Origin: Pradoshia eiseniae
Lineage (GTDB): Bacteria > Bacillota > Bacilli > Bacillales > Pradoshiaceae
Length of the DNA stretch: 64,000 nucleotides
Reading direction: 5' to 3'
Assembly (NCBI RefSeq): GCF_002946355.1
Contig: NZ_PKOZ01000001.1
Coordinates: 535,263 to 599,262 of the forward strand
In this document: positions 33,840 to 43,429 of the stretch, in pieces
Layout: every line of letters begins with the position of its first letter
Numbering within the stretch: the first letter of the stretch is position 1
The notes under the pieces: model-generated
What the model was told of the DNA's origin: nothing
Database searches by the model: none
Seen by the model: the letters and a program-made list of their open reading frames with translations, nothing else
Program-made: the position numbers and the translations under genes

Positions 33840-35768
33840 TTGAAAGCAAATTATTTAGACTTACTTGTTCAACAATATGATTGTGAAGAAAAAGTCGTAA
33901 CAGAAATTATCAATTTGGAAGCGATCCTTAATCTGCCGAAGGGGACAGAGCATTTTGTCAGTGATTTGCATGGCGAATATCAAGCCTTTCAGCATGTATT
34001 GAGGAATGGTTCTGGAAATGTAAAAGAGAAAATTAGAGACCTCTTCCAAGATATTTTGTTAGAAAAAGAGATTAATGAATTTGCGGCACTGGTTTATTAT
34101 CCGGAAGAAAAATTAACGCTAGTCAAAAATCAATTTGATAATGAGCAAGAATTAAATCAGTGGTATATCGTGACCATCGAGCGAATGATCAGGCTTATTT
34201 CCCATGCCTCATCGAAATATACACGGTCAAAGGTGCGAAAAGCATTGCCTAGCCAGTTCGTGTTTATTATTGAAGAGCTGCTTTATAAAACGAATCAAAT
34301 GAACAAGGAGCCATACTACAAAGAGATTGTCGACCAAGTCATTTCCTTAGGCCAGGCTGATAAACTCTTGACGGGCCTTGCGTATACAACGCAGCGATTG
34401 GTCGTCGATCATCTCCATGTCGTTGGCGATATTTATGACCGCGGACCTGAACCAGATAAAATCATGGACACCCTGATTAATTATCATTCTCTTGATATTC
34501 AATGGGGTAACCATGATGTGCTGTGGATTGGTGCGTATTCAGGCTCACTCGTTTGTCTCGCAAACATCATTCGTATCTGCGCAAGATATGACAACCTGGA
34601 TATCATTGAGGATGTATACGGAATCAACCTGAGGCCGCTGCTAACCCTTGCGGAAAAATATTATGAGGACAATCCGGCTTTTAGACCTAAGGTACATTCA
34701 GACAAGAAGCTATCAAATCATGAAAAGCTGCAAATAACGAAAATCCACCAAGCCATTGCGATGATCCAGTTCAAACTTGAAATGCCGATTATCAAAAGAC
34801 GACCGTATTTCAATATGTCAGAAAGACTTTTGCTGGAGAAAATTGATTATGACAAAAAAGAAATCACGCTTTACGGGAAGACGTATCCTCTTGAAAACAC
34901 CTGCTTTGCTACGGTAAACTCTGAGCAGCCTGGTCAATTGTTAGAGGAAGAAAAGCAGGTAATGGAACGGCTATTATTCTCTGTGCAGCATTCTGAAAAG
35001 CTGGCAAGACATATGAATTTCCTGATGAAGAAGGGGAGCCTTTACTTAAAATATAATGGCAACCTATTAATGCATGGATGCATTCCGTTGGATGAAGATG
35101 GCAAGATGGAGAAAATGTCTATCGAAAATAACACGTATTCAGGCCGTGAATTACTGGATGTGTTTGAACAATATTTACGTCATTCTTTCGCTCATCCTGA
35201 AGAGACGGATGACCTTGCGACAGATATGGTCTGGTATCTATGGACAGGGGAATATTCCTCCCTCTTTGGAAAAAGAGAAATGACAACCTTTGAGAGGTAC
35301 TTTATCAAGGACAAGGCAACCCATAAAGAGAGAAAGAACCCATACTATCATTTACGGGAAAATGAGGAGGTCTGCCGCAAAATCCTTGAGGAATTTGATT
35401 TAAACCCTGACGCGGGCCATATCATCAATGGACACACACCGGTGAAAGAAATTGATGGGGAAAATCCAATCAAGGCGAATGGAAAAATGATTGTCATTGA
35501 CGGAGGCTTCTCCAAAGCTTATCAATCCACAACCGGCATCGCGGGGTATACATTACTCTATAATTCCTATGGCATGCAGTTAGTTGCCCATAAGCATTTT
35601 AATTCAAAGGAAGATGTTCTGCTTAATGGGACAGATGTGCTTTCCATAAAGAGATTGGTCGATAAGGAATTAAAGCGGAAAAAGGTTCGGGAAACCAATA
35701 TTGGAGAGAAAATCATCCAGGAAATTGAAATCTTAAATAGCTTGCGCGAATATCGTTATATGAAATGA
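33840..35768 (+). CDS. fbp: Fructose-1,6-bisphosphatase class 3
   Basis: Gluconeogenic phosphatase converting fructose 1,6-bisphosphate to fructose 6-phosphate; the class III Mn2+-dependent enzyme of Firmicutes. The length of 642 residues is normal. Metallophosphatase motifs are visible: [12 protein letters not shown] near residue 39, [29 protein letters not shown], and [12 protein letters not shown] near the C-terminus. The start is TTG 33840, supported by AAGGGG and the family's N-terminus ([20 protein letters not shown]). A possible structured leader lies upstream and a terminator downstream. Confidence 0.96.
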   Translation: MKANYLDLLVQQYDCEEKVVTEIINLEAILNLPKGTEHFVSDLHGEYQAFQHVLRNGSGNVKEKIRDLFQDILLEKEINEFAALVYYPEEKLTLVKNQFDNEQELNQWYIVTIERMIRLISHASSKYTRSKVRKALPSQFVFIIEELLYKTNQMNKEPYYKEIVDQVISLGQADKLLTGLAYTTQRLVVDHLHVVGDIYDRGPEPDKIMDTLINYHSLDIQWGNHDVLWIGAYSGSLVCLANIIRICARYDNLDIIEDVYGINLRPLLTLAEKYYEDNPAFRPKVHSDKKLSNHEKLQITKIHQAIAMIQFKLEMPIIKRRPYFNMSERLLLEKIDYDKKEITLYGKTYPLENTCFATVNSEQPGQLLEEEKQVMERLLFSVQHSEKLARHMNFLMKKGSLYLKYNGNLLMHGCIPLDEDGKMEKMSIENNTYSGRELLDVFEQYLRHSFAHPEETDDLATDMVWYLWTGEYSSLFGKREMTTFERYFIKDKATHKERKNPYYHLRENEEVCRKILEEFDLNPDAGHIINGHTPVKEIDGENPIKANGKMIVIDGGFSKAYQSTTGIAGYTLLYNSYGMQLVAHKHFNSKEDVLLNGTDVLSIKRLVDKELKRKKVRETNIGEKIIQEIEILNSLREYRYMK

Positions 35769-35783
35769 CAACAATAAGGCAGT

Positions 35784-35815
35784 TCAGCCAGGATTTCTGG
35801 CTGAGCTTTTTTTGT
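35784..35815 (+). terminator. Terminator of fbp
   Basis: TCAGCCAG pairs with CTGGCTGA around GATTT, followed by GCTTTTTTT. Confidence 0.88.
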
Positions 35816-35832
35816 TTAGGCGCCATATAAAA

Positions 35833-35870
35833 AAAGCAGAAATACTGATGATATACAGCATTTCTGCTTT
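35833..35870 (-). terminator. Terminator of the DUF2871 gene
   Basis: AAAGCAGAAATACTG pairs with CAGCATTTCTGCTTT (one mismatch); T-run on the minus strand. Confidence 0.85.
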
Positions 35871-35907
35871 GCAGGGATCCCTCATTCGGGACGATTTTGA
35901 GCCTTAG

Positions 35908-36342
35908 TCAAGCAGAAGGCTTTAGGAGCCGGTTCCTCAAGATCAGGACGAAAAGAACGAGGCCGATGGACATGACGATATGCCCCATGCCGGATATGCC
36001 TGAGATGGAGGCGTCAAGTCCTGATGACAGTTCGAGGCTGCCTTTCAGCTCAAGGACAGAAAGGACACCTCTTACTGTCATAGCTGTTGCTGAGACACCT
36101 AGACCAATATGATAGGCGATAAAGAAGAATTGGAACATGTCATCCTGAGTGATCTGGCATGTTTTCTCGAATAATAAAGCTATCAAGAACACGATGAATC
36201 CTAATGAAAAGAGGTGGCCATGCACTTTTCCGAGCGTTGTCGTTTCATAAATCCCGTTCAGTTTTGTGAACTCTCTGAAGAAGACGCCGCTGATTAGTGC
36301 CAGGGCCATATAGGTGACGGCGGAATAATAGAGCTTTTTCAT
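35908..36342 (-). CDS. DUF2871-family membrane protein
   Basis: A 144-residue protein with four predicted membrane helices. It fits the DUF2871 pattern: KLYYSAVTYMALALISGVFFREFTK, then GKVHGHLFSLGFIVFLIALLFEK, with conserved histidines facing the membrane (VHGH, YHIGLG, GHIV). Those histidines suggest possible heme or metal binding, as in related oxidase-like four-helix families, but no function is established. AAAGGGG precedes the ATG. It is a single gene. Confidence 0.8.
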   Translation of the reverse strand: MKKLYYSAVTYMALALISGVFFREFTKLNGIYETTTLGKVHGHLFSLGFIVFLIALLFEKTCQITQDDMFQFFFIAYHIGLGVSATAMTVRGVLSVLELKGSLELSSGLDASISGISGMGHIVMSIGLVLFVLILRNRLLKPSA

Positions 36343-36411
36343 TATGTATCCCCTTTCTATATTTTTATATTATTTTAACATAATGTTTTATGAGGGTGAT
36401 AGCATTAGAAA

Positions 36412-36434
36412 AGGCCGCCCTCATAGGACGGCCT
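36412..36434 (-). terminator. Terminator of the YqkD-like hydrolase gene
   Basis: AGGCCG and CGGCCT form the stem with further GG/CC pairing inside; the flanking A-run gives a T-run on the minus strand. Confidence 0.7.
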
Positions 36435-36438
36435 GCTG

Positions 36439-37380
36439 TTATTTCATGTATGAAGCCAAGAATTCTGCCACTTTTTTCTCATAGGTTTCCGGGTCTGCAT
36501 TATAGGCATTTCCGTGTTCGGCACCCGGTACGATGTAGAGCTCTTTTTCCCCGTTTGCCGCTTCATACAACTCATGGACCATTTCCAACGGCACAAAGGT
36601 ATCCTTTTCCCCATGAATGAAGAAAATCGGCAGGGAGGTCTTCTTCACTTGCTCAACTGCCGAAGCCTCCTCAAATGAGTAGCCGGCACGTAATTTTGTT
36701 AGAAGGCTAGTGCTCTGGATAAGCGGGAAACTCGGCAGGCTGTACATTTCTCCAAGCTGGTAGCTGAGGATATCGAGTGCCGATGTGTAGCCGCAGTCTG
36801 CGACAACAGCCTTCACCTGCTTCGGCAATTCCTCGCCGCTTGTCATCATAACGGTCGCACCTCCCATGGAAACACCATGCAGGGCAATCTTGCTGTTCTT
36901 GCCGTTTCGGTCGAGCACATAATCAATCCATTGGATATAATCCTTGCGTTCATGCCAGCCGAATCCAATATAATCCCCTTCACTCTTCCCATGTCCGCGT
37001 GCATCAGGCATCAAGACATTATAGCCGAGTGCTTCATAATAATATTTCGCGTAAGCGTACATCCCGATGGCATGCCCGGCATAGCCATGTGCGATGATAA
37101 CCGTCTTATTTGTTTTTTCCTCTGCCGGCAAATAATAGCCTGTTAATGCCAGACCGTCATTGGAGGTGATTGCAATCTCTTCAAAGTTAACGGTACCAGC
37201 CCATTTTTTTGCTTCTGTCTGCAAGGTCTGAGGGGTTGAAACGGCGAGATTCGGGTCTGAATTCAGGAAATCCTTGTCCGCACGCTTCACCGCCACATTA
37301 TAGAAGTAAAAGCTCGCTCCGATAATCCCTGCGATGATCAGGGCGAGAATGATGGAGATAATGATGATGGTTTTCTTCAT
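36439..37380 (-). CDS. Membrane-anchored alpha/beta hydrolase, YqkD-like
   Basis: A 313-residue protein with an N-terminal membrane anchor (IIIISIILALIIAGIIGASFYFY) and a serine hydrolase domain. Catalytic parts: oxyanion HGYAGH, nucleophile GVSMGG (Ser171), Asp in HGEKDTFVP, His in GAEHGNAY. Related to B. subtilis YqkD, whose gene also lies in this chromosomal region. The substrate is unknown. A second protein of the same family is encoded at 45.7 kb. Confidence 0.82.
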   Translation of the reverse strand: MKKTIIIISIILALIIAGIIGASFYFYNVAVKRADKDFLNSDPNLAVSTPQTLQTEAKKWAGTVNFEEIAITSNDGLALTGYYLPAEEKTNKTVIIAHGYAGHAIGMYAYAKYYYEALGYNVLMPDARGHGKSEGDYIGFGWHERKDYIQWIDYVLDRNGKNSKIALHGVSMGGATVMMTSGEELPKQVKAVVADCGYTSALDILSYQLGEMYSLPSFPLIQSTSLLTKLRAGYSFEEASAVEQVKKTSLPIFFIHGEKDTFVPLEMVHELYEAANGEKELYIVPGAEHGNAYNADPETYEKKVAEFLASYMK

Positions 37381-37593
37381 GTTTTCTCTTTTTCTCCTCC
37401 TGCTACTAGATTATTAATCTCTTAAGAAGTCTATACTCTCGTTCAATTATATTTAAATAATAGCTGATTTCGCAAAGGTTTCTTTGTTTCGTGTTGATAG
37501 GAGAGGGGGAAGAAGGATTTATTTGTGATGAATAAGAACTGTGGATAATAAGAATATTTACTAAAGTAAATTTTTTTAAAGGGAGGCCATTAA

Positions 37594-37971
37594 ATGATAA
37601 TTGCGCTTATTGGAAGCATGGCTTTTATATTCGTTGCTATCCTATATGCTTTGCTTGTTTTAGGCTTTCCCTATGGAGAATTCGCAATGGGCGGTAAATA
37701 TATCATAATGCCTAAAAGAATGAGAATTCTTTGCGGCTTTTCTGTATGTGTCCAGCTATTTGCCATCATCATATTGTTGCAGACGGCTAGTATTATACCC
37801 TCTTTATTCACGATTAGCCTCACAAAAGGCATTTGTTTTTTCTTTGCGGCTTACCTGACATTCAATATGATTATGAACCTGCTTTCTAATAGCAGAAAGG
37901 AAAAATGGGTGATGGCTCCGTTGGCTTTACTTACAGCCATTTGTTTTTGGATAACGGCCATTGCTGCTTAA
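37594..37971 (+). CDS. Hypothetical four-helix membrane protein
   Basis: A 125-residue protein with four predicted membrane helices and the loop GFPYGEFAMGGKYIIMPKRMRI after the first helix. I recall similar uncharacterised Bacillaceae proteins but no function. AAAGGGAGG precedes the ATG at good distance, which supports expression. It is isolated between two minus-strand genes. Confidence 0.65.
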   Translation: MIIALIGSMAFIFVAILYALLVLGFPYGEFAMGGKYIIMPKRMRILCGFSVCVQLFAIIILLQTASIIPSLFTISLTKGICFFFAAYLTFNMIMNLLSNSRKEKWVMAPLALLTAICFWITAIAA

Positions 37972-38001
37972 GGGCAGACAAAAAGCAGCTTCATAAAAAG
38001 A

Positions 38002-38029
38002 AGAGGAACAAGGCTATCCTCGTTCCTCT
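38002..38029 (-). terminator. Terminator of the Nudix gene
   Basis: AGAGGAAC pairs with GTTCCTCT; the gene's stop codon lies in the loop. TCTTTTTAT follows on the minus strand. Confidence 0.7.
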
Positions 38030-38466
38030 ATAAAACGCTTGATGACGGGAAAATCTGGGCCGTTTATCTGTTCCGGCAAAGCATTAAGCGGAAAGAAGCG
38101 AAGGGCGGAAACTTCTTCAGGCTGCGCTTTCAATTCTCCCTCATATGCCCGGCAAACAAAGGCGGCGATCACGTTGTATACTTCATCACCATGCGGATAA
38201 ATATAGTGAAATTCCATACCTGAGAACACTCCAAAGAATTCCAAGGCATTTGCCGATAGGCCGGTTTCCTCAAGCAATTCCCTGATTGCGGTGTCTTCTA
38301 ACGATTCCATCACCTCAAGCGCCCCTCCTGGCAATCCCCAGTGGCCGTTATCCTTGCGCAATTGCAGCAATAGGTTTTCCTTGGGATTCACCACTAAAAC
38401 GGATGCCCCTACCATTAAGAGCGGCCTGCTCCCGACTATTTTGCGCAACTCCATTATGTATCCCAT
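38014..38466 (-). CDS. Nudix hydrolase
   Basis: A 150-residue nucleoside-diphosphate-X hydrolase. The Nudix box is complete (GGALEVMESLED followed by TAIRELLEETGL: G-x5-E-x7-RE-x2-EE-x-G). I start at ATG 38466 because MGYIMELRKIVGSRPLLMVGASVLV is the usual N-terminus of this subgroup; a GTG at 38511 would add 15 residues. Substrate unknown. The gene is leftward and divergent from the SOS polymerase gene. Confidence 0.85.
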   Translation of the reverse strand: MGYIMELRKIVGSRPLLMVGASVLVVNPKENLLLQLRKDNGHWGLPGGALEVMESLEDTAIRELLEETGLSANALEFFGVFSGMEFHYIYPHGDEVYNVIAAFVCRAYEGELKAQPEEVSALRFFPLNALPEQINGPDFPVIKRFIEERG

Positions 38467-38577
38467 ATAATCCCCGCTTTCCAATGGCGCTTCACTTATC
38501 TTTTTCTCCACTATAATCCATTTTTGCCCCTGCTAGAAGCTTTTTGAAACTGATTGTAAATAAATTACCATTGAATA

Positions 38578-38631
38578 CGAACGTATATTCGCTTAAGATT
38601 ATGGGTATAATGCAATGCGAACATATATTCT
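38578..38631. promoter_or_regulatory. Two LexA (SOS) boxes flanking a -10 element
   Basis: CGAACGTATATTCG (38578-38591) and CGAACATATATTCT (38618-38631) are close to the Bacillus box CGAAC-N4-GTTCG. A perfect TATAAT at 38606-38611 lies between them. Binding of LexA would block the promoter of the polymerase gene. Confidence 0.85.
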
Positions 38632-38657
38632 GTTTTTATTGGAAAGAGGTTCATGGG

Positions 38658-39917
38658 ATGATGGATTACAGCAATTTGCCAAATGATTATGTGATGTGTG
38701 TAGATATGAAAAGTTTCTTTGCTAGCTGTTCTGCGGTGATGATGGGACTAGACCCGCTTGAATGCTATTTGGCGGTGGTGGCCAACACAGACCGGAGCGG
38801 TTCGGTCGTGCTTGCTTCATCTCCTAAGATGAAGAAGGAATTCGGCATTAAGACGGGGTCAAGGCTGTTTGAAATTCCACACGATTCGCGGATTCAGCTT
38901 GTTAATCCTAGTATGTCCACTTATTTACGAATCTCGACGGAAATCAGCCGGCTATTCAATCGGTATGTGCCGAAGAACGCCATCCATACATATAGTGTGG
39001 ATGAAAGCTTCCTAAAGGTGAACGGAACAGGGAGGCTTTGGGGAGATGTATGGGAGGTCGCGGAGAAGATCAAGGATGAGATTGACCGGGAGTTCCAGCT
39101 GCCATGCGCGATTGGAATCGGCCCAAATATGCTGATGGCGAAGCTTTGCCTCGATCTTGAGGCGAAAAAGAAGGGCATCGCGGCTTGGGGCTATGAGGAT
39201 GTCGAGACAAAGCTGTGGCCGCTTTCTCCCTTGAGCGAGATGTGGGGTATTGGCAAACCACTGGAGCGGAAGTTGAATGCGATGGGCATCTTCTCTGTCG
39301 GGCAGCTTGCCCGCTATGACCTCGCCGCTCTCGAGAAGAAATTCGGCATCATGGGCAATCAGCTTTATCACCATGCATGGGGAATTGATTTATCCGAGAT
39401 TGGAGCGCCTATCATGGAAGGTCAGGTCAGCTTCGGCAAGGGGCAGGTTTTATTGCGTGATTATAAGGAGCGGGAAGAAATCAAGCATGTGATTTTGGAA
39501 ATGTGCGAAGAGGTGGCGAGAAGGACCCGTCAAGGAGGAATGGCCGGGCGGACTGTCAGCCTTGGCGTTTACTACAGCAAGGATGAATTCGGCGGAGGCT
39601 TTCACCGTTCCGTTACACGGGAGATGCCGACCAATATCACGATGGATATTTATGAAATGTGTCTCTTCTTATTCGACAAATTTTATACGGGGAGGACGGT
39701 TCGGAAGCTTTCCATCACGCTTTCGAATGTTACGCCTGAGAGGGAAATGCAAATCAGTCTCTTCGACCAGGATGGCTGGCGCAAGCGGGAGCTTGGCTTT
39801 GTCATGGACCGCATGCGCCGTAAATATGGATCTGACGCGATTTTGCGGGCCGTGTCCTATACGTCGGCCGGCACGGCTAAGCAGAGAAGCACATTGGTCG
39901 GAGGGCATCAAGCCTAA
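38658..39917 (+). CDS. SOS-induced Y-family DNA polymerase (UvrX/YqjW-like)
   Basis: A translesion polymerase of about 419 residues related to B. subtilis YqjW/UvrX. Palm motifs carrying catalytic acids are CVDMKSFFASC near the N-terminus and YSVDESFLKV (SVDE). A helix-hairpin-helix segment follows (MWGIGKPLERKLNAMGIFSVGQLA), then the little-finger domain. The beta-clamp motif is probably QISLFDQ near the C-terminus. The start is ATG 38658 or 38661. It is followed by a YolD gene, the standard partner, and preceded by two LexA boxes. Confidence 0.93.
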   Translation: MMDYSNLPNDYVMCVDMKSFFASCSAVMMGLDPLECYLAVVANTDRSGSVVLASSPKMKKEFGIKTGSRLFEIPHDSRIQLVNPSMSTYLRISTEISRLFNRYVPKNAIHTYSVDESFLKVNGTGRLWGDVWEVAEKIKDEIDREFQLPCAIGIGPNMLMAKLCLDLEAKKKGIAAWGYEDVETKLWPLSPLSEMWGIGKPLERKLNAMGIFSVGQLARYDLAALEKKFGIMGNQLYHHAWGIDLSEIGAPIMEGQVSFGKGQVLLRDYKEREEIKHVILEMCEEVARRTRQGGMAGRTVSLGVYYSKDEFGGGFHRSVTREMPTNITMDIYEMCLFLFDKFYTGRTVRKLSITLSNVTPEREMQISLFDQDGWRKRELGFVMDRMRRKYGSDAILRAVSYTSAGTAKQRSTLVGGHQA

Positions 39918-39935
39918 GTTTGGAGGAGAGATTAA

Positions 39936-40283
39936 ATGATTCGGGACCGAGGAAAGATTAAATGGACATCATTGATGCTGCCGGAGCATGTCTCCTTGCT
40001 GAGAGAGTGGGCCCGGGAGGACAGCTACGAAACACGAAATGAACTGGATGAACAAAGAATAGAGGAAATCAGTCATACCATTGCTGAAGCGATGGAATAC
40101 GGGGCAATGGTGCGTATCACCTATTACAAAGCGAATGCCCACCGCTACGAATCCGTGGAGGGGTGCATCCATTTCTGCAACGACCAAGCGAGAAAGCTGC
40201 ATATAGCCGGCAAAAATGGCGAAACCCGATTTGTTCCGTATGCTGAGCTGACGGATGTCCAATTCATTAATGAAACAAGGTAA
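39936..40283 (+). CDS. YolD-like family protein
   Basis: A 115-residue protein of the YolD family (IRDRGKIKWTSLMLPEHVSLLREW at the start, then IHFCNDQARKLHIAGKNGETRFVPYAELTDVQF). Such proteins are almost always encoded next to UvrX-type polymerases, and a role as an accessory factor has been suggested. GGAGGAG precedes the ATG, 18 bases after the polymerase stop, so it is in the same SOS-controlled operon. Confidence 0.92.
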   Translation: MIRDRGKIKWTSLMLPEHVSLLREWAREDSYETRNELDEQRIEEISHTIAEAMEYGAMVRITYYKANAHRYESVEGCIHFCNDQARKLHIAGKNGETRFVPYAELTDVQFINETR

Positions 40284-40383
40284 GCATAACGAAAGCGGTG
40301 CATATAATCAAAGAATAGGAAGGTAGGTCATGTGCTGGAAATAGGGAACGGAAGGAGGAATTTCACAGAAAAAATCCTATAAT

Positions 40384-40411
40384 TAGACAAAATCCCCGAT
40401 AATAGTATACT
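40384..40411 (+). promoter_or_regulatory. Candidate sigma-A promoter
   Basis: TAGACA, 16 bases, TATACT. It would give a leader of about 115 bases, which includes an inverted repeat GACCAT/ATGGTC at 40427-40449. Confidence 0.55.
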
Positions 40412-40533
40412 ATAATGGTAGAAAGACCATCCCACTTAGTATAGATGGTCATTTAACGGCAAAAAGAACGCTGTTATCTGTGATTCTCGAAGGCTAGTCA
40501 AGGGAATAACAATACAAAGGGGTATAGGATAAC

Positions 40534-40749
40534 ATGGAAAAAGAAAAATACAGTACAATCTATGAAGCGCCATACGGAATGGTCATCGGTGAGCTCAAAA
40601 AAGAAATGACCAAAGAAGATGCAGTAGCGCTGGGACAGAAGTATTGTGAAGAACACGGCTTTAAATACAAAGGAACCTATAGCGGGGGCGAAGCTGTCGC
40701 AGTCTTACAAAACCTGATCGAAAAACATAGAACGACCAATTTGCATTGA
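40534..40749 (+). CDS. Hypothetical 71-residue protein
   Basis: A small soluble protein (EKEKYSTIYEAPYGMVIGELKKEMTKEDAVALGQKYCEEHGFKYKGTYSGGEAVAVLQNLIEKH). It has a ribosome site (AAAGGGG), a promoter candidate and a strong terminator, so it is very likely real. I do not recognise the family; the alternating pattern suggests a compact alpha/beta fold. It is monocistronic, upstream of the YqkB-like gene. Confidence 0.65.
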   Translation: MEKEKYSTIYEAPYGMVIGELKKEMTKEDAVALGQKYCEEHGFKYKGTYSGGEAVAVLQNLIEKHRTTNLH

Positions 40750-40777
40750 TAATAAAACGCTTTCATTTGAGAGCAGG

Positions 40778-40807
40778 CGGTATTCATAAAAGAATACCGT
40801 TTTTTTA
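40778..40807 (+). terminator. Terminator of the 71-residue protein gene
   Basis: CGGTATTC pairs with GAATACCG around six bases, followed by TTTTTTT. Confidence 0.9.
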
Positions 40808-40845
40808 TGGGTAAAATAAGCAGGAAAGTAAAAGGAGGAAGTGAA

Positions 40846-41175
40846 ATGGAAATTATCTGGACAGAACGAGCGCTAGATAAGTTAAGTGATCAGCTGCAAG
40901 GAAGAGGAGGGCACTTCCATTTGAAATATGAAACCGAAGGGTGCGGCTGTGTCATGAGCGGCGTCTGGAACCTATTTGTGCTAGATGAGGTGCCGGAGGG
41001 GATGAAAAAGTGGGAGACGAATGCTTACCCGGTTTACATTAACGAAAATCATGAAGTCTTTCTCGATGAGAAAATCCTCATTGATTATACGGATGGGGCA
41101 GGGACATTTCAGCTGAAAAGCCCCAATCAATACTTAAATCCGATGATGTCTTGCAAGATTGTATCCGCTGGATGA
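40846..41175 (+). CDS. HesB/IscA-fold iron-sulfur biosynthesis protein (YqkB-like)
   Basis: A 109-residue protein with the HesB-like beta fold. HFHLKYETEGCGCVMSGVWNLFVLDE and TFQLKSPNQYLNPMMSC closely match B. subtilis YqkB as I recall it. The CGC pair and C-terminal Cys could bind iron or a cluster, although this branch lacks the standard A-type carrier cysteine arrangement. ATG 40846 has AAAGGAGG in front; the longer open frame overlaps the previous terminator. Confidence 0.85.
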   Translation: MEIIWTERALDKLSDQLQGRGGHFHLKYETEGCGCVMSGVWNLFVLDEVPEGMKKWETNAYPVYINENHEVFLDEKILIDYTDGAGTFQLKSPNQYLNPMMSCKIVSAG

Positions 41176-41218
41176 AAAACAGGCGGAATAACCAAATAAG
41201 ATTATCTCTAAAAGCGAA

Positions 41219-41270
41219 AACTGACCTAAAAGCCCGCCTGCGGAGCTCATTAGGTCAGTTTCTTTTTTAT
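41219..41270. terminator. Bidirectional terminator between the yqkB-like and glycosidase genes
   Basis: AACTGACCTAA pairs with TTAGGTCAGTT around 20 bases that can fold further; TTCTTTTTTA follows on the right. Confidence 0.8.
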
Positions 41271-42766
41271 TTTCCAATCACCGTCATATTCTTGACCTTT
41301 CCTGCTTTTATGATGACGGGATAGGCAGGGGATTTGTGCTCGCCGGACAGTTTGACGACATAGACTCCAGGCTTTAAGCCGCTAAGGCCAAACCAGCCGT
41401 TTCCGTCAGTTTTGATGGTTTTCTTGAATCCTTTTGCTCCTCTGATTTCCAAGGTGGAATCAGTGATGTCTTGTTTTTTGAAGGTCAGTGCTTGTCCCAT
41501 TAAATAGCCGCTTTTCGGCTTCGTTTTCCACTTCATTTCAGGGACGTCTGCTTTGCCAGGGAAGACGGCAGCCTCATTTTCGGTCCCGTTCACAAGCGCA
41601 TCTAAAAAGGTGCTGCGGGGCTGATTGTCCATATCGGTGACAGCATAGCTGTAATAGCTGACGCCGGCAAGCTTGCGGCCTTCATCATCAGGAGCAAGTG
41701 CCCTTCTTGTTTGAGCAAGCGTCGAATCAATGGAGTTGAGGTAAGCGGCCGGCCCGGCCACAATCTGGCGGTTGAATTGATTGGCTTTTTGGAAGGCAAT
41801 CCATTCATCATACCATTGTCTTTGGCTCTCCACATGCTCTCTGTCATAGTTCATTGGAATGGCCAGATCAATGATTTCATCCCGCAGCCAGCTTTGCCAA
41901 TCCTGGAATACTTCGGTCATCGTGCGCGTGTTATTGTATTCCTCCTGTGTTTTCGGACCGGCTCCCCAAGCGATTGTGGCACAGGATACCTTCACCTGCG
42001 GGTTGAGAGCGATGGCTTTCAGGTAGACTTTCCTGACCATGGAGTTGATTTGCTCTCGTCTCCACTCTGCCCAGTTTGGATCGTTCGGCTCTGGGATGCT
42101 GTCTGTTTGGAAGGCTTCCTGATAGCGGGCAATGCTTGTCGGATTATATCCCCAATCTGTTCCCATATATCTGGCCAAATCAAGGTGAATGCCATCAACA
42201 TCATAGTTCTTCACAACATTCACGTACTGATCAACCGTATAATCGAGGGCATCTGGGTGGCCGGGATCAAGCACATAATCTGCCCCTGAGCGCATCGCGC
42301 CATTTGCATTCGTCATGAGCCAAAAATCCTCGCCTTCAGCAGAGGGGCCATTTGTATTGAACACATGATCAGGGCTAGTTGGCGGCGTGAGGGAGTTCCA
42401 AATTGGCAGGGTGGCTAACCAGGCATGAACCTCAATTCCTTTTGAGTGGGCTTTGTCTATTAGATCCTCTAAAACATCAAAGTCTTCCTGCAAGGATGGG
42501 TCCTGTGTGCGCGGCTCCAATGCTTTATTGAAATAGGAATCACCCCTTCTGCGGACTTGCACAATCACGGCATTCGCATTGGCTGCTTCCACATCCTCAA
42601 TCAGCTGATCTACCTGGTCCTCTGTTTTAAATCCATCATGAAAGGCGTCAACCCAAAAAGCCCTGAATTCATCTTGCCCAGTTCCAGCGGCGTCTGGCTG
42701 GTTTGGAAATAGACCGGATACCATAAACAGACAGGTTAAGGAAATCATCAACAAGCGTTTTTTCAT
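41267..42766 (-). CDS. Secreted glycoside hydrolase-like protein (GHL10/DUF187, YngK-like)
   Basis: A 499-residue exported protein: signal peptide (MKKRLLMISLTCLFMVSGLFPNQPDAAG), then a GH10-like (PF02638) TIM-barrel domain (EFRAFWVDAFHDGFKT, NANAVIVQVRRRGDSYF, DYVLDPGHPDALDY, VDGIHLDLARYMG), then a small C-terminal beta domain (DSTLEIRGAKGFKK...GLKPGVYVVKLSGEHKS) of carboxypeptidase-regulatory-like type. Close to B. subtilis YngK. The family is thought to act on wall or exopolysaccharide glycans; a substrate is not known here. Confidence 0.88.
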   Translation of the reverse strand: MKKRLLMISLTCLFMVSGLFPNQPDAAGTGQDEFRAFWVDAFHDGFKTEDQVDQLIEDVEAANANAVIVQVRRRGDSYFNKALEPRTQDPSLQEDFDVLEDLIDKAHSKGIEVHAWLATLPIWNSLTPPTSPDHVFNTNGPSAEGEDFWLMTNANGAMRSGADYVLDPGHPDALDYTVDQYVNVVKNYDVDGIHLDLARYMGTDWGYNPTSIARYQEAFQTDSIPEPNDPNWAEWRREQINSMVRKVYLKAIALNPQVKVSCATIAWGAGPKTQEEYNNTRTMTEVFQDWQSWLRDEIIDLAIPMNYDREHVESQRQWYDEWIAFQKANQFNRQIVAGPAAYLNSIDSTLAQTRRALAPDDEGRKLAGVSYYSYAVTDMDNQPRSTFLDALVNGTENEAAVFPGKADVPEMKWKTKPKSGYLMGQALTFKKQDITDSTLEIRGAKGFKKTIKTDGNGWFGLSGLKPGVYVVKLSGEHKSPAYPVIIKAGKVKNMTVIGK

Positions 42767-43429
42767 ATTCTCACCTCATTAATAGATTAATAGGATAGCC
42801 CATGGTCATAAGGATACATGCCAGGAATGGTTCATTTGAATTGTTATATCGGCTGTTATAGGCAGATGATTTGATGTCCAGTGTGAAAAGAATGTTTGTC
42901 TATTTAACGGTGTTTGGAGGCTTGTCAGTATATAGTCAAAGGCAGGGGAGGGGGAGTTTATTACTCTAGGCATTTTATATCGGCTGAATAAGAACGAGAG
43001 CTCTGCGTATTGAGAGAAGCATTCTTATCACTCTTGATAGTTTTCGACTTTATAGCATGTCGGCGGCTTTCAATGAAGAACTAAGACAAAGTTCATTTCA
43101 TACAAACTTTCTCCTTTCTTTGTCATGGATTTATGGATAGGAATAACCTGGATGTATGAGATTTATTGCATTTATTTTACATATAATTCCAAATGTCTCT
43201 TAAATTCTATCAATAAGATAGAATCGTGTCTATGGAGCGAAGGAACCAATGGGCATTACGGGATGTTAAGTAAGCAGATATATAGAAGTATAAACAGATT
43301 TTAAGCAGAAACGAGGACTGGTATAAGTCTCGAGAGGCCTTTTTCTGATGGCATACGTTTTTATAAAAAATATACAACAGAAATGTATATTTTTGGTATG
43401 ATTAAACCAAACGATAAGGGGGTTTTTAG
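42767..43429. other. Large intergenic gap (660 bases) without a recognisable gene
   Basis: No open frame with a ribosome site on either strand. A hairpin ATTCTATC-AATAA-GATAGAAT lies near 43207-43227. A terminator-like element (CGAGGACT...AGTCTCG then CCTTTTT) lies at about 43311-43346. An unseen small RNA of roughly 100 bases between them is possible but unsupported otherwise. The right end must hold the S9 peptidase promoter. Confidence 0.45.

Noticed and set aside
42781-43429. Small RNA gene between the YngK-like and S9 peptidase genes
   Set aside because: One hairpin and a weak terminator-like element are not enough without a promoter or conservation data.
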